Shown: positions 27,090 to 36,670, counted from the first letter of the stretch. The stretch: 64,000 nt of DNA from Diphasiastrum complanatum (GCA_029204225.1 CM055104.1:42653502-42717501), one strand, 5' to 3'. The notes: a model not told the origin generated them from the letters alone. Numbers and translations: made by a program.

Positions 27090-27300
27090 TAGGGGCCATC
27101 AAAAATTTTGTGGGCTCGTCAACTGCGGTCGCGCATGCCCAGGCTCGTGGTAATTTCGAGGCCCACCAAAAATTTCAAAATTTTGGTGGGCCTTTGCTGG
27201 CCCCGCCCGTGCCACATAGCATGATGACATTGGGCTGGGGCCAAAAAAAAGGCAGTGCCTTGAAGGCTCCCCCCGGGGGGGGGGGGGGGCTGGCCTAGAG
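27090..27300. repeat. GC-rich repeat with hairpin and poly(G) run
   Basis: GCCCACCAAAAATTT pairs with AATTTTGGTGGGC across 27161-27191. A related GGGCCATCAAAAATTTTGTG motif lies at 27094. A CCCCCC then 15-base G run lies at about 27271-27290. Confidence 0.6.
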
Positions 27301-28169
27301 GAGCCTTTCATATTGAGTTTATTATGAAATTTGAGAGGAGAAGAAGAACATTGAGTGTGTAGACCAAACTCGGAATTTGTTGGTCCCATTTCTGAATTTC
27401 TTATGGCACTCGAAATTTTCCATACCATTCGAGGGTGTTGGCTGAAAGATTATTGATTTTTTTTATGCCATTTGAGTATTAATATAAGCATTTATTTTCA
27501 ACTTAAAAACCCACATAATTGACACGACCTATATATAAAACATAAATTTCAACAATGGGCCTATTTGGATTTGCAGGTTTTTACGAGCATTGCTCGATTA
27601 TCAACTGCATTTGAATATATACATAATATTGCTCAAAGCCAAACTTTTTTGAAGGAATGCATGACCATTCATGAATGCGCCAATATTCCACTATTGTATC
27701 CGGGGCACCATAAATAAAGATTATAAATGTAAATTTTAGGTTAAAAGAAAAATCTAATACTAATTGATTACAAGGGAAAACATATATGTTTGCCCCTATT
27801 TCAAGTCTCAATGTGAGTATTGACCAAAATTATATACCAGCCAAGCCGGTTCCTTGATATTTGGGCTCATACTAGAGTTGATGCCAACTGGGCACCTATA
27901 TACTTGCCTAACAATGGTGTATACAAAGTGCATGATGCTACATGCTAGACTAATGTATAGGAGAATGGTCTCTCTAGTGCCAGGTCATGGCCATTCTAGA
28001 AGGTCCTTGCTCGAGGGTGATTAAGATTTTTCCTTGAGTAATGCCTAAGAGTGAGGATGCTATTTAACATTTATTATCATTTTTTTTTAAATCATCTAAA
28101 TTTCTATGTCAATAACCAATGACTAGTTGCACAACACACATGCACATTAAAAAAACGTTTGTCCACAAC
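27301..28169. other. No gene recognised
   Basis: AT-rich sequence with no supported feature. Confidence 0.5.
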
Positions 28170-28238
28170 CAATTACTAGTTGCCACATAACACGTGCATT
28201 GGTGGAGTGTGCATGCATTATGTGGCAACCAATTATTG
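28170..28238. repeat. Inverted repeat, 29-bp arms
   Basis: CAATTACTAGTTGCCACATA (28170 onward) pairs with TATGTGGCAACCAATTATTG (ending 28238), with an 11-base loop. A diverged extra copy of the left arm lies near 28118-28148. It resembles a MITE-type stem. Confidence 0.65.
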
Positions 28239-28690
28239 GCTATCCACATCCATGTTCTATCGAAATGTGTGTGCTAAGTGGCAATGTTCATTGGATTTAC
28301 ACATGAGAGTTTCAGTGGAACATGTACACGCTTTGGAAGGTGATAAAAAAGTTGTCTACAAAAGTGACTCCAAACTACAAAGGGAAAAACGTAAACATCA
28401 CCTAACAAAAGGTCCTAGACTTATCAAATGCTTGTAGTTGCAATCAATCAAAGGTTGTTACAATGCATGATAGAACGCCATGCTAAAAACAAAATTAAAT
28501 GCAATATGCAATGAAAAACACATTATATTATTTAGGGAGTTGTGTATGCCTCTTTTGGACTTAAGGCGGAGGCTAGGCCCCACCCTCAACAATGCATGAT
28601 CATTCATTCATAAGCATGCTATATGCTCAAATATTTTAGGACTCATGTGTCCTTGGATGAGGGTGGGACCCTGCTTGCACCAAGGTCTTC
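28239..28690. other. No gene recognised
   Basis: No coding or repeat signature was identified. Confidence 0.5.
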
Positions 28691-28806
28691 CATTATTTAG
28701 GTTCACCCAACGGGGTTGGCTCAGTTGGTTGGCTTGGCATCCAAAGTTTCTTTGGTCCCAGGTTCGAGCCTCCCCTTGGAAACCAAGAAGCATTATTTAG
28801 GTTCAC
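28691..28806 (+). mobile_element. 84-bp tRNA-like retroposon with 16-bp TSD
   Basis: The 84 bases at 28707-28790 are bracketed by a perfect 16-bp direct repeat (CATTATTTAGGTTCAC at 28691-28706 and 28791-28806), a clear target-site duplication. Inside are the A-box-like GGCTCAGTTGG (28718-28728) and B-box-like GGTTCGAGCCT (28761-28771). Short GGGG and CCCC ends could close a tRNA-like acceptor. The sequence matches the internally duplicated element at 22995-23117. It has no long tail or A-tract. Confidence 0.82.
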
Positions 28807-28993
28807 ATTGTACTCATTATAGAGGGATAAAGATAAAACCCCCTAAAGGAAACCTTTACTATGTATCAACCAACAATGAAAGGTGGCTACTATACTTAGC
28901 TGATTTGAAGGTTTTACAAATAGTTTCTTCTCAAATTGTCAAGAAATAAAAAATGAGCAATTGATTTTACTTCTTGAATCTTTGAATGAGATT

Positions 28994-28996
<3 letters not shown>

Positions 28997-29077
<81 letters not shown>
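28997..29077. repeat. (GA)n microsatellite
   Basis: Nearly uninterrupted GA dinucleotide with one GACAGA interruption near 29041. Confidence 0.96.
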
Positions 29078-29079
<2 letters not shown>

Positions 29080-29572
29080 CTTCATAATCATTCATATATT
29101 AATCACAAAAGTACAATTGTGACAAATATAGCATCCATATTCTCACATAGAATAACGACTTTTTTATGCTCATTAATCATAGTGTCATATATATCTTCAT
29201 ATAATTCATCATAGCCTTCCATATGGAACAAAATCAAACACATCACTTTTTTATGATTTAGTTCTTTTTAAATAATAGAGTATAATGCTTAATTGTCATT
29301 CTCTATTAATTCTCAAACGTTTGATGCTTTAATAGATTAATTCTCAATCGTGAATTCACTAACATTGTGATATAGTAGCATGGAACTTTATGTGAGTTAT
29401 TATAGGTGTGCTTTTATCCACATTTTAGAAATCCTACAACCAAGTCACACTTAAAAGGATTATGATTTTATAACTAGGAAGTGACTGAGAATATAGAGTT
29501 CTCTCAAACAATTTAAGCTTTTGACTTTTATTCCTTGAAGTGTCATCAATCTTTGCTCACGAGTAGAAGCAA

Positions 29573-29710
29573 CAATGATTATCATGTTTGATGTGCAGTT
29601 CACATATATAATGTTTTTTTTTCATAATACACCACTTGGTGTTGCAAGTACTTCAATGATTATCATGTTTGATGTGCAGTTCACATATATTAATGTTGCA
29701 AGTACTTCAC
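29573..29710 (+). repeat. 81-bp period direct duplication
   Basis: AATGATTATCATGTTTGATG and the following GCAGTTCACATATAT occur near 29574 and again near 29655. Each copy is followed by GTTGCAAGTACTTCA within a short distance. Confidence 0.8.
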
Positions 29711-30401
29711 TGATACTGTCACAATTTTTTTTTTATTACCACTTAGGCCAAAAAGCACATAGGTTTGTTGTCATCATCAAAGCTACTACTTTAAGTAAAT
29801 GATGCTTTAGCACATCAAGTGCCCTCTACAATCACGAGGACTTCATAAAGCACATTTAGTATAAGAACTACAAATGAGCTACATGATTAATATAAAATGG
29901 GTCATAGATCCACTACTAAATGGTGGAGAGTTGTGTCAGTTTCACCCAATATGAATATTAGCAAGACATGACCTGTTAGCACAATTGTATACTAGGTAAG
30001 TGTGTCTCTCTCATATACTTGCATTCATCATATGGATGTATCTTCATACATGTCACCAGTAGATGAAAAACAATTTCTCTTGCACACTTAATGCTTAGAG
30101 TAATTCAACGTAAAGATTTCACTCACAATTATCAGTATCATGATATACATAGCCCCAATAGTACATACCAGTAGCACTAAAGAAACATATCTATACTCAA
30201 AGGTATGAGTGTACGATCCAATACAATACTACCATTATCATATCATTGTTGTGGCTCACATTTTGTGCTCTCTTTTATGAACAAACATAAATCAACCTTG
30301 CTTCTTATGCCTTACCTTCACTAAAAGTGCCGCTCTCAAAACTGCTCACTTATACATATCACTATTGAAAAATAGTAGGTATGGGAAATATCGAACAATC
30401 A
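29711..30401. other. No gene recognised
   Basis: AT-rich sequence without a supported feature. Confidence 0.5.
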
Positions 30402-30426
30402 CACACACACACACACACACACACAC
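30402..30426. repeat. (CA)12 microsatellite
   Basis: Pure CA dinucleotide run. Confidence 0.95.
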
Positions 30427-30514
30427 ATTCATTTATACTCTTTTATATTTTGTTGATGATTATACAACTAAAACGACTCCACAATGCTATGAGACTAATT
30501 ATGGTATCTGTGGT

Positions 30515-30743
30515 TACAGTGGCCTACAAAGGGTGCTGCCAAGTAAAGAGGGGAAAAAGATAAATGAAGCAAACTGTCGGCTGACTACAATTGATTTATA
30601 CTGATGTATTTGTTCAGTGGTTTTTAGTGTACAGTGGCCTACAAAGGGTGCTGCCAAGTAAAGAGGGAACAAGACAAATGAAGCAAACTGTCGGCTGACT
30701 ACAGTTGATTTCTACTGATGTATTGTTCAGTGGTTTTTAGTGT
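30515..30743 (+). repeat. 115-bp tandem duplication
   Basis: Two copies, starting TACAGTGGCCTACAAAGGGT at 30515 and 30630, differ by only a handful of substitutions and one small indel across about 114 bases, so the duplication looks recent. Confidence 0.92.
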
Positions 30744-30919
30744 ACTAGCTAGTAGCCATACTTTGCAGAGACTACCATGGACCAAGACTTTGTTACATGA
30801 TAACTTTTGATTGTTAAAGGCAGTGGTTACTGCTACCAAGAACTTTCTAGTTCATTCTACTCAAACAATAGTTTACTCTACTTCACCTGTTGTATTAAGA
30901 GACTGGCTTGGGGGCTAGA

Positions 30920-30955
30920 TCCAGGTTTGATCCAGGTTTGATCCAGGTTTGGTTG
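30920..30955 (+). repeat. 11-bp tandem repeat x3
   Basis: GATCCAGGTTT is repeated three times in tandem just downstream (on the minus strand) of the copia RNase H relic. Confidence 0.85.
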
Positions 30956-31003
30956 GGCGGTTTGGCTCCATAGTCTCTCCTATTGTGTTCTCATATCCTC
31001 ATC

Positions 31004-31500
31004 TTAGAGGTTATCCCTTCGGGGCATTACACATTTCTTTGAGGACACATGTTGAAGCTCCACCTCCTTTGCAATGACTTGTTCCCTCTCAAAATGATAT
31101 TGCACCTCAATATGCTTGCTCCTAGCATGAAAGATAGGATTGGTTGCCAACCTTTGGGCTGATTGATTGTCATAGAAAATGATTGGGTTGTCTGAAAAAT
31201 CCAGTAAGTGAAGATCCTTGATCATCCTCTTAATCCATACCACTTCCTTTGTGCAATGTGTAAGAGCTTTGTACTCGGCCTCACTAGATGTCAATGAGAT
31301 AGTGGCTTGTTTCTTCGACATCCACGATATAACTCCATCACCTATGAAAATACAATGAGCACTAATGGATTTTCTATCCATTACATCTCCAGCATAGTCC
31401 GAATCTAAAAATCCAAAAATATTAGATGATGATCCCTCTCATACAATATGCCAAAATCTCGAGTTCCAATGATGTACCTCAAAACTCACTTTCCTAGCTT
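31004..31500 (-). pseudogene. Ty1/copia RNase H domain
   Basis: Reading down from 31500 the translation gives VLRYIIGTRDFGI, then after one frameshift DSDYAGDVMDRKS (first catalytic Asp), WMSKKQATISLTSSEAEYKA (second catalytic Glu and the S-S-E-A-E-Y motif), YDNQSA (third Asp) and HARSKHIEVQYHFEREQV. RNase H removes RNA from the RNA/DNA hybrid during reverse transcription. From 31381 to 31004 the frame is open for 125 codons, better preserved than most relics here. It is joined upstream not to reverse transcriptase but to the unrelated frame ending at 31486. No LTR was identified below 31004. Confidence 0.88.
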
Positions 31501-32304
31501 CCAATGCTCCTCACTAGGACATGAAGAATCACATAGAATGTAAATGAGATGATTCCTCCATGCTATCAGTTTTGAACTCTCTGGAAAAATACAGCAACCA
31601 AATAGTAAATGTGATTGATCAACATTTGCTTGCATGTCTCCTCCTTCTTTGTCCTTTGTTGCCATGTATCCACAGTGACACTCCATGAATAAGCCTCCAT
31701 CTTCATCTTTCCATAAGAAACCATCAAGACTTGGAAATTCATGAGTAAGTGAGTTCATCCATGATACTAAAGCAGCAACACATGACTCCATAAACCAAGC
31801 AAGTTTTACTAGTCCATCTTCAAGATCTACTTCACAGAAGAAAATGACCATGAATTCACCAAAAATTGACAATCTCCAAATCTTGGCACCAAGTAGCTCA
31901 ACACTTGAGAACTTGATCATGGACGAGTGATATAATGAACCTCCAATAGCTTCATTTCCATTAGCAAAACCATCCAAGAATGCTAGTACAAATCCAACAC
32001 CAAAATGATGCTCACCAATGTAGCTAGTTTTACCATATCTTGACAATTTGCACACATCCACATGAAAATGCTCAAACATGAGATAGAACAAGTAAAGTAA
32101 ACTTGAACAACACTTCCCTGCTGCTCCTTTGACCTTACTTGAGTCTTCAATAAGCTGCGAAAACAGATCCACAACATCTTTGCCAATTGACTCTCCTTTG
32201 ATGCTCTTGACTAGCTCCAAATTGCCAACTTCCCTTTTGACTAGTTGAAGCCCTTTGAGATCAACCTCTTGATCATCAACTTGACGATCAAAGTCATTGA
32301 ACAA
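31486..32304 (-). CDS. Unidentified 272-codon ORF inside copia element
   Basis: This frame occupies the place where copia reverse transcriptase should be. Upstream in the same orientation is the integrase-RT linker (VPSRLTYDEKGKQVVSRN). Downstream the frame runs into HWKLGK, the end of copia RT (usually 'HW-x-A-x-K-R-V-L-R-Y'), so the last dozen codons are copia. The rest shows none of the RT motifs (no YVDD, no 'LYGLKQ'). It has a Cys/Trp/Phe-rich composition, a hydrophobic central part (about residues 85-190) and a CCSSLLYLFYLMFEHFHVD segment near 88-106. It is open for over 250 codons in a region where most frames are broken. It is probably captured host or foreign sequence; the source is unknown. 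The start shown is only the first open ATG. Confidence 0.5.
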   Translation of the reverse strand: MFNDFDRQVDDQEVDLKGLQLVKREVGNLELVKSIKGESIGKDVVDLFSQLIEDSSKVKGAAGKCCSSLLYLFYLMFEHFHVDVCKLSRYGKTSYIGEHHFGVGFVLAFLDGFANGNEAIGGSLYHSSMIKFSSVELLGAKIWRLSIFGEFMVIFFCEVDLEDGLVKLAWFMESCVAALVSWMNSLTHEFPSLDGFLWKDEDGGLFMECHCGYMATKDKEGGDMQANVDQSHLLFGCCIFPESSKLIAWRNHLIYILCDSSCPSEEHWKLGK

Positions 32305-32604
32305 ACTTTGTTTTCCAGATCCACTCCTTTCCTTGCTTCATCTACACTTGTAGGTTCATCAAAAGAGGTTAGGAAAGCAACATAATTTCTAGAAACTACT
32401 TGCTTACCCTTTTCATCATATGTGAGCCTTGAAGGTACTTGTCTTTCCCTTGACGTTCTCCTTGGATTTTGACTTGATGAAGGTCCATCATCATCACGAT
32501 GCAAAGTAGGATCCTTTACATCAACATCAAGAATGTTAGATCCATCGACATCACTATCAATCATGCTTGAAGACACTTTTGGAATGTTCCCCTCATAAAG
32601 ATGA
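32305..32604 (-). pseudogene. Ty1/copia integrase-RT linker relic
   Basis: The frame from 32576 down carries an acidic Ser/Pro-rich linker, then RRTSRERQVPSRLTYDEKGK and YVAFLTSFDEPTSVDEA, the standard transition from integrase to reverse transcriptase in this copia type. Just above, RDVIFMRG at about 32583-32606 is the usual end of the integrase domain. After DEA the copia similarity stops and the unidentified 272-codon frame takes over. Confidence 0.8.
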
Positions 32605-32862
32605 CATCTCTACCAACAATCACTTTGTTAGTGCTAAAGCCATGAGGTTAAGTGCTAATCTTGACAAACCATTTTGGGATCAAGCTTTGTTGTGTGCCAA
32701 TTTCTTGTTCAAGAGGAGGCCGAGTGTCAACTTTCTAAGAACCTTGGATGCACATGCTATGTCAACATTACTCTTGATGATAGGACCAAGGAGGATCCAT
32801 CTTCAAGAAGAGGTATTTGTTGGATATAGTGAGGTGAGTAAAGCCTACAAGGTCTACATTCC
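32605..32862 (+). pseudogene. Inverted segment of copia integrase C-terminus
   Basis: On the plus strand this reads NLDKPFWDQALLCANFLFKR, then EEVFVGYSEVSKAYKVY. This is the part of copia integrase that belongs between the NGVAKRKNR motif (minus strand, 32863-32950) and RDVIFMRG (minus strand, about 32600). Both flanks are on the minus strand in the right order, so about 258 bp has been flipped in place. Internally there is a small deletion: the usual 'T-P-x-E-x-W ... F-G-C' section is scrambled. The inversion alone would inactivate the element. Confidence 0.8.
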
Positions 32863-32955
32863 TATTCTTCCTTTTAGCCACTCCATTTTGTTGTGGGGTC
32901 CTTGATGTTGTATACTCCCTCTCGATCCCATGCTCATCACAAATCTCCACTGGCC
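32863..32955 (-). pseudogene. Ty1/copia integrase core fragment
   Basis: Thirty codons reading EICDEHGIEREYTTSRTPQQ then NGVAKRKNR, the region carrying the last Glu of the DDE triad (here Lys replaces that Glu in 'V-A-E-R'). It is the only surviving piece of the integrase 5' side, and the element is cut off at about 32955, where an unrelated adenine-poor block begins. Confidence 0.82.
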
Positions 32956-33850
32956 TTGTATTTGGTGTTTTGGTGCCTTTTTTAGTATTACGGTTCTCGG
33001 CTTGTGGTTTGTTTATTGGGCTTTCCTTCCCTCTTCGGCTTGGTTGTTTGCCTCTGGTTGGTCAGTTCTTTTTGGTGTTGGGTCTCGGATAGTTAGTGTT
33101 GGTGTGGTTTTTTTGAGTTTTCCTGTTTGTTGCATACCTTTGTCGTTTACCTGTACCTCTTCATTTTCTTGCTTTTGGTTTTTTCTCGGGGCCTTGGGGG
33201 TGGTTCTTCCCTTTTTCAAACCCTTGTGTCCCTTGCCTGCTTCTCCTCTCTGCCTTTTTCGTGGCTCTTGAGCTCCTTGCTTGCTTGCCCTCTTCCTGCT
33301 CGTGTGGTGGTGCTTTTATGTTCTGGCAGCGTGTGTTGGTTTGGTTTGGCGCTCTCCTGCGTGCTTCCCGCTCCTTCCCTGCTCCATGCTTGTGCCCTCC
33401 TTTCTTTTCTTGGGTTGATTTGTATGCTGTGGCTATTTGCCTTTTGCTGGTTGCCGCGTGCTGGGCTTTCTGAAGGTGGTTCTTTTGAGGTGCGTGGTGC
33501 TGTGCTGATGAGTTTTGCTTCTGGTTTGCTATCCTTCCGCTTTGTCTACTACGTGTTCTCTGGCTTGTGGTTCCTGTAATGGCTTTCGATAAGGTACTTG
33601 CTGAGGTTGTTTTTTTCTAGTGCGTGGTGTTGTTGTTTCTGCCCTTGGTTTGCGCTGGTTGTTGTTTGTTCGTGCTTTGGTAGGATAGGTGGTACCTCAG
33701 TGGCTTTTTGTCTGGTCTTCTTCCTCCTCCTATTGTGTTCCTGATGGGGGTGTGGGTTGGCTATTTCTGTTGTTGTACTTTTTTTACTGTTCTTTTTGTG
33801 TTTTACTTTGTTAGTTTGTTTACTTGCTACTTTGGTACCTTTTGCCAAGT
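32956..33850. other. Adenine-poor, T/G/C-rich asymmetric block
   Basis: For roughly 900 bases the plus strand is rich in T, G and C and strikingly short of A, a skew found nowhere else in the window. This keeps frames open on both strands by chance: plus-strand frames are strings of Leu/Phe/Ser/Cys, and minus-strand frames are Lys/Gln/Thr-rich. I do not support any of them as genes. It may be the untranslated leader of a retroelement or a transcribed strand-biased repeat. Confidence 0.6.
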
Positions 33851-34099
33851 CAGTACTATTGTTTCTTTAGTTGATTGATTTTGGAGCCAAATGTCAGTTT
33901 TCTACAAATGGTTGGCTTTCTATTGCCTTATTCACATGTGGTAATGGACTGGTTTTAGTAATCACCACTACTTCTCATTTCCTTCCAATAATTATCAGTA
34001 ACTTTACTTTGGGAAGAATAACGAGAGATGGTCTTGCCTCTTGTGGTTGATCTATCCGTTAATGGAGACTGGATCTGACTGTGGCTGTGTGTTTTATGA
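33851..34099. other. No gene recognised
   Basis: Short AT-rich intergenic sequence. Confidence 0.4.
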
Positions 34100-34483
34100 A
34101 ATATGCCCTTGTTGCAGTGATTCAGTTTTTCACTTATAACTTCTTGCATTGTAAAAGACTGCAATGGAATGATTACATTATTTGGATTCTATTACATGCA
34201 GTCTATTTATGTGTGTCACAATTATTGTTGTATTTTGGTACATTGCCTTTGTTGATGAGGCACTTAATGGTACGAGGGTGGTATATATCTTTCCTATAAA
34301 AAAAACTCCTATGTTAAAATTAGACATAGGTTGTACCCAGCTGAATCAAATGGGTTACTATTTATTTATGTGAACTTTTACCAGTTCAGTTATGCTTTTT
34401 ATGATACTTCATTGGTTTCAAATGTCATAATTCAACTTTGATTGGTCTTTCTACCATATTATTTACTAATGGTAATGGATTAG

Positions 34484-34582
34484 GTATTCGTGATGCGGAG
34501 GTGGGCTACCGGCTGTAGCACTCCGAGCCGCTGGAGCGGCGAGGGTGGCTACAGCAGTAGCCCACCGTCGGATCACGAATAC
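34484..34582. repeat. 35-bp foldback within direct repeat A
   Basis: GTATTCGTGAT-CG and GGTGGGCTAC at 34484-34519 pair with GTAGCCCACC and CG-ATCACGAATAC at 34548-34582. The inner GCCGCTGGAGCGGC adds a second stem, giving an almost completely self-complementary 99-base unit. It lies at the left edge of the insertion absent from copy B. Confidence 0.85.
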
Positions 34583-34586
34583 GAGA

Positions 34587-34714
34587 CATAGCAGTTGTGA
34601 TCCAACGTTACAGATTAATTGCATTTTCAAATCTCTGCTATGACTCAGAACGTGGCTCTTCATATCCAACCGGATGATGCCATGTGTCCGATATGACTCC
34701 TCACAACTGCTATG
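34587..34714. repeat. Second inverted pair in the same insertion
   Basis: CATAGCAGTTGTG at 34587-34599 is perfectly inverted as CACAACTGCTATG at 34702-34714, at the right edge of the inserted segment. Together with the neighbouring foldback it makes up the whole insertion. Confidence 0.7.
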
Positions 34715-34850
34715 AACTGTTTTTTAGTAACTCCAACAAAAGGTAAGCGTGTTTGAGTGTTGCTGTTTCAGACGGACAGCCTTGAATGGTGGCTCAATTT
34801 GTTGGTTAACTACTTACTTAGCTGCAAACCTACCTTGAGGCTGTTTCCAC

Positions 34851-35586
34851 ATACCTCCATAGTTTGGTTTAAGTCAAAATTTACGGACGTTGTGCTTGGG
34901 AAACTGATCTACGAAAACATGTGACATAGCGACGTTCCTGCTATGGTCTCCAACTTTTTTACTTCAATAGTTTGTTATTAATTTTTCTTACAAGCTGATT
35001 ATTATGTGATATTCTTGTTCCTTTCTACTCCTCAGAATACTTACTATTAAGAAATGTCGAGAAAATTTCTGCCTAAGTGATTTATGGCTCCTCAAATAAC
35101 TTTACGGAGTTTATTTGAGTGGACAATTTTGACTCTTTTACTTCATTTACTTAATTGCTTATGAAAGAGAGGAGTTAGTCAAGATTCCATTTTTTAATCG
35201 ATTAAACGCCATGAGTTCTACTTTCAAAGGTCTTGTGGTGTGTGATGCTCCGAGGCTACTATGATAATTTTCCACTGTGGTGGCCTAGACTTTCATTGAA
35301 GTTGCAATTTTTGGAATTTTTTTTATGGTGGTTAGTTTACTATTTTGATTTTTATTACTAGAAAAATGGGCCAGCTTCCCAAGGTTTACTTTCATAAGCA
35401 TCGATCATGGCCATAAATTTAGATATCCTACTTCTACTTCACCTACGAGATTTCTTATGTGACTCCTTATGTTGTTACAATATATGAGGCTGTTCTACAA
35501 AGTGAGTTACTATTTTGCTTGTACTTTTGAATAGATAATCTGTTCCTTTGTAAAGTTGGTTGTTAAATTACTATGAATCGGCAATG
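34851..35586. other. No gene recognised
   Basis: AT-rich sequence between the two copies of the direct repeat; nothing recognised. Confidence 0.45.
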
Positions 35587-35700
35587 TGCTGGCCAAAACT
35601 TAACTTTAGTTATATGTGTTTAGAGTTACTAAAGTTAAGTCTTGGCCAATGTGTTGGCCAAGACTTAATTTTAGTTATGTGTTTAGAGTAACTATAGTGG
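35587..35700 (+). repeat. Short tandem duplication with palindrome
   Basis: TGGCCAAAACTTAACTTTAG... and TGGCCAAGACTTAATTTTAG... are two copies about 70 bp apart, each followed by TTATATGTGTTTAGAGT or a near match. Between them the inverted ACTAAAGTTAAGTCTTGGCCA can pair with the first copy. Confidence 0.7.
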
Positions 35701-35727
35701 ATGGCTGCTTAGTTGTAAGTGCTAGTG

Positions 35728-36240
35728 TTGAAATTCCTTGTTGCAGAAATTCAGTTTTTCACTTATTATCTTGCAATGTAATAGACTACAATGGAATGTT
35801 TACGTTATTTGGATTATTTCATGTGCAGTCTGTTTATATGGATCACGATCATTGTTTTATTTTGGTAGATTGCCTTTGTTGAGGATGCACTTAATGGCAT
35901 GAGGGTGGTGTACTTCTTTCTTATAGAAAACTCCTATGTTGAAATTATACGTAGGTTATACCCAGTTGAAACAAATGGGTTACTATTAACTTATGTGACC
36001 ATTTACCATTTCAATTATGTTCTTTAAGTTGGTCAACATTAGTTTCAAATGTCATAATTCGACATTGATTGGTCTTTCTACCATATTATTTACTAGTGGT
36101 AATGAACAATTTTCTAGTAACTAAAACTAAAGGTAACCGTGTTTGAGTGTTGATGTTTCACTTAGACAATCTTGATTGTTGCTCAGTTTGATGGTTAACT
36201 ACTTACTTAGCTGCAAACCTACCTTTGTGTTGTTTCTATT
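35728..36240 (+). repeat. Direct repeat copy B (without insertion)
   Basis: This is the partner of 34100-34850. It runs continuously through the point where copy A carries the foldback insertion, so it shows the pre-insertion state. Confidence 0.85.
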
Positions 36241-36354
36241 GGATTTATCTCTTCTACTTTCCTAAATCCCATGTTAATCTAGTTTCATTGATTGTTGCAT
36301 ATTTACTTGCATTGTCACACAACTCAACTATTGAAGATGAGCAAGAGAAGAGGT

Positions 36355-36456
36355 CGACATATCGGGTTCTTCCGACTTATCGGGAAGACCCAACTTGGTC
36401 GACTTATCGGAGAAACCTTACCTCTCCGACATATCGGGGAAGTTCGGACTTATCGA
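36355..36456 (+). promoter_or_regulatory. Five-fold CGACWTATCGG motif cluster in an LTR
   Basis: CGACATATCGG or CGACTTATCGG occurs at 36355, 36373, 36400 and 36427, with a weaker CGGACTTATCGA at 36445. It lies about 200-300 bases before the primer-binding site, in the presumed 5' LTR. Such U3 repeats often bind a transcription factor; which one is unknown. Confidence 0.5.
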
Positions 36457-36658
36457 ACCTCCTCACGCTCACCTTCTATATTGTGCAACTAGCTTGACAA
36501 TGACAATAATCACGATATTGAGTCGGCACTTACTAGTCGCATCTCTAACATGTGAGCTGAAACATAATCTCTCCAACTCTACCAACGATGCATAACGCTA
36601 TCAGTAGTGCATGCACCGAGGGAATTTACGCTTCCAACTTCTCTATTGTTCTCCACCA

Positions 36659-36670
36659 TGGTATCAGAGC
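36659..36670 (+). other. Copia primer-binding site (tRNA-iMet)
   Basis: TGGTATCAGAGC is complementary to the 3' part of plant initiator-Met tRNA, the usual minus-strand primer of Ty1/copia elements. It directly follows ...CTCCACCA, the presumed end of a 5' LTR whose start may be TGTCACAC at 36313. That start is uncertain because no partner 3' LTR was found. Confidence 0.85.

Larger units (their letters stand above)
34100..34850 (+). repeat. Direct repeat copy A (with insertion)
   Basis: This matches 35728-36240 in the same orientation. Landmarks are CCTTGTTGCAG, TTCAGTTTTTCACTTAT, TGCCTTTGTTGA, AAATGGGTTACTATT, TGATTGGTCTTTCTACCATA and GGTTAACTACTTACTTAGCT. Copy A carries an extra 240 or so bases at about 34484-34720 that copy B lacks. 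Confidence 0.85.

Noticed and set aside
33013-33848. Long plus- and minus-strand frames in the adenine-poor block
   Set aside because: Their length follows from biased base composition (few A on the plus strand means few stops); no motif is recognisable.
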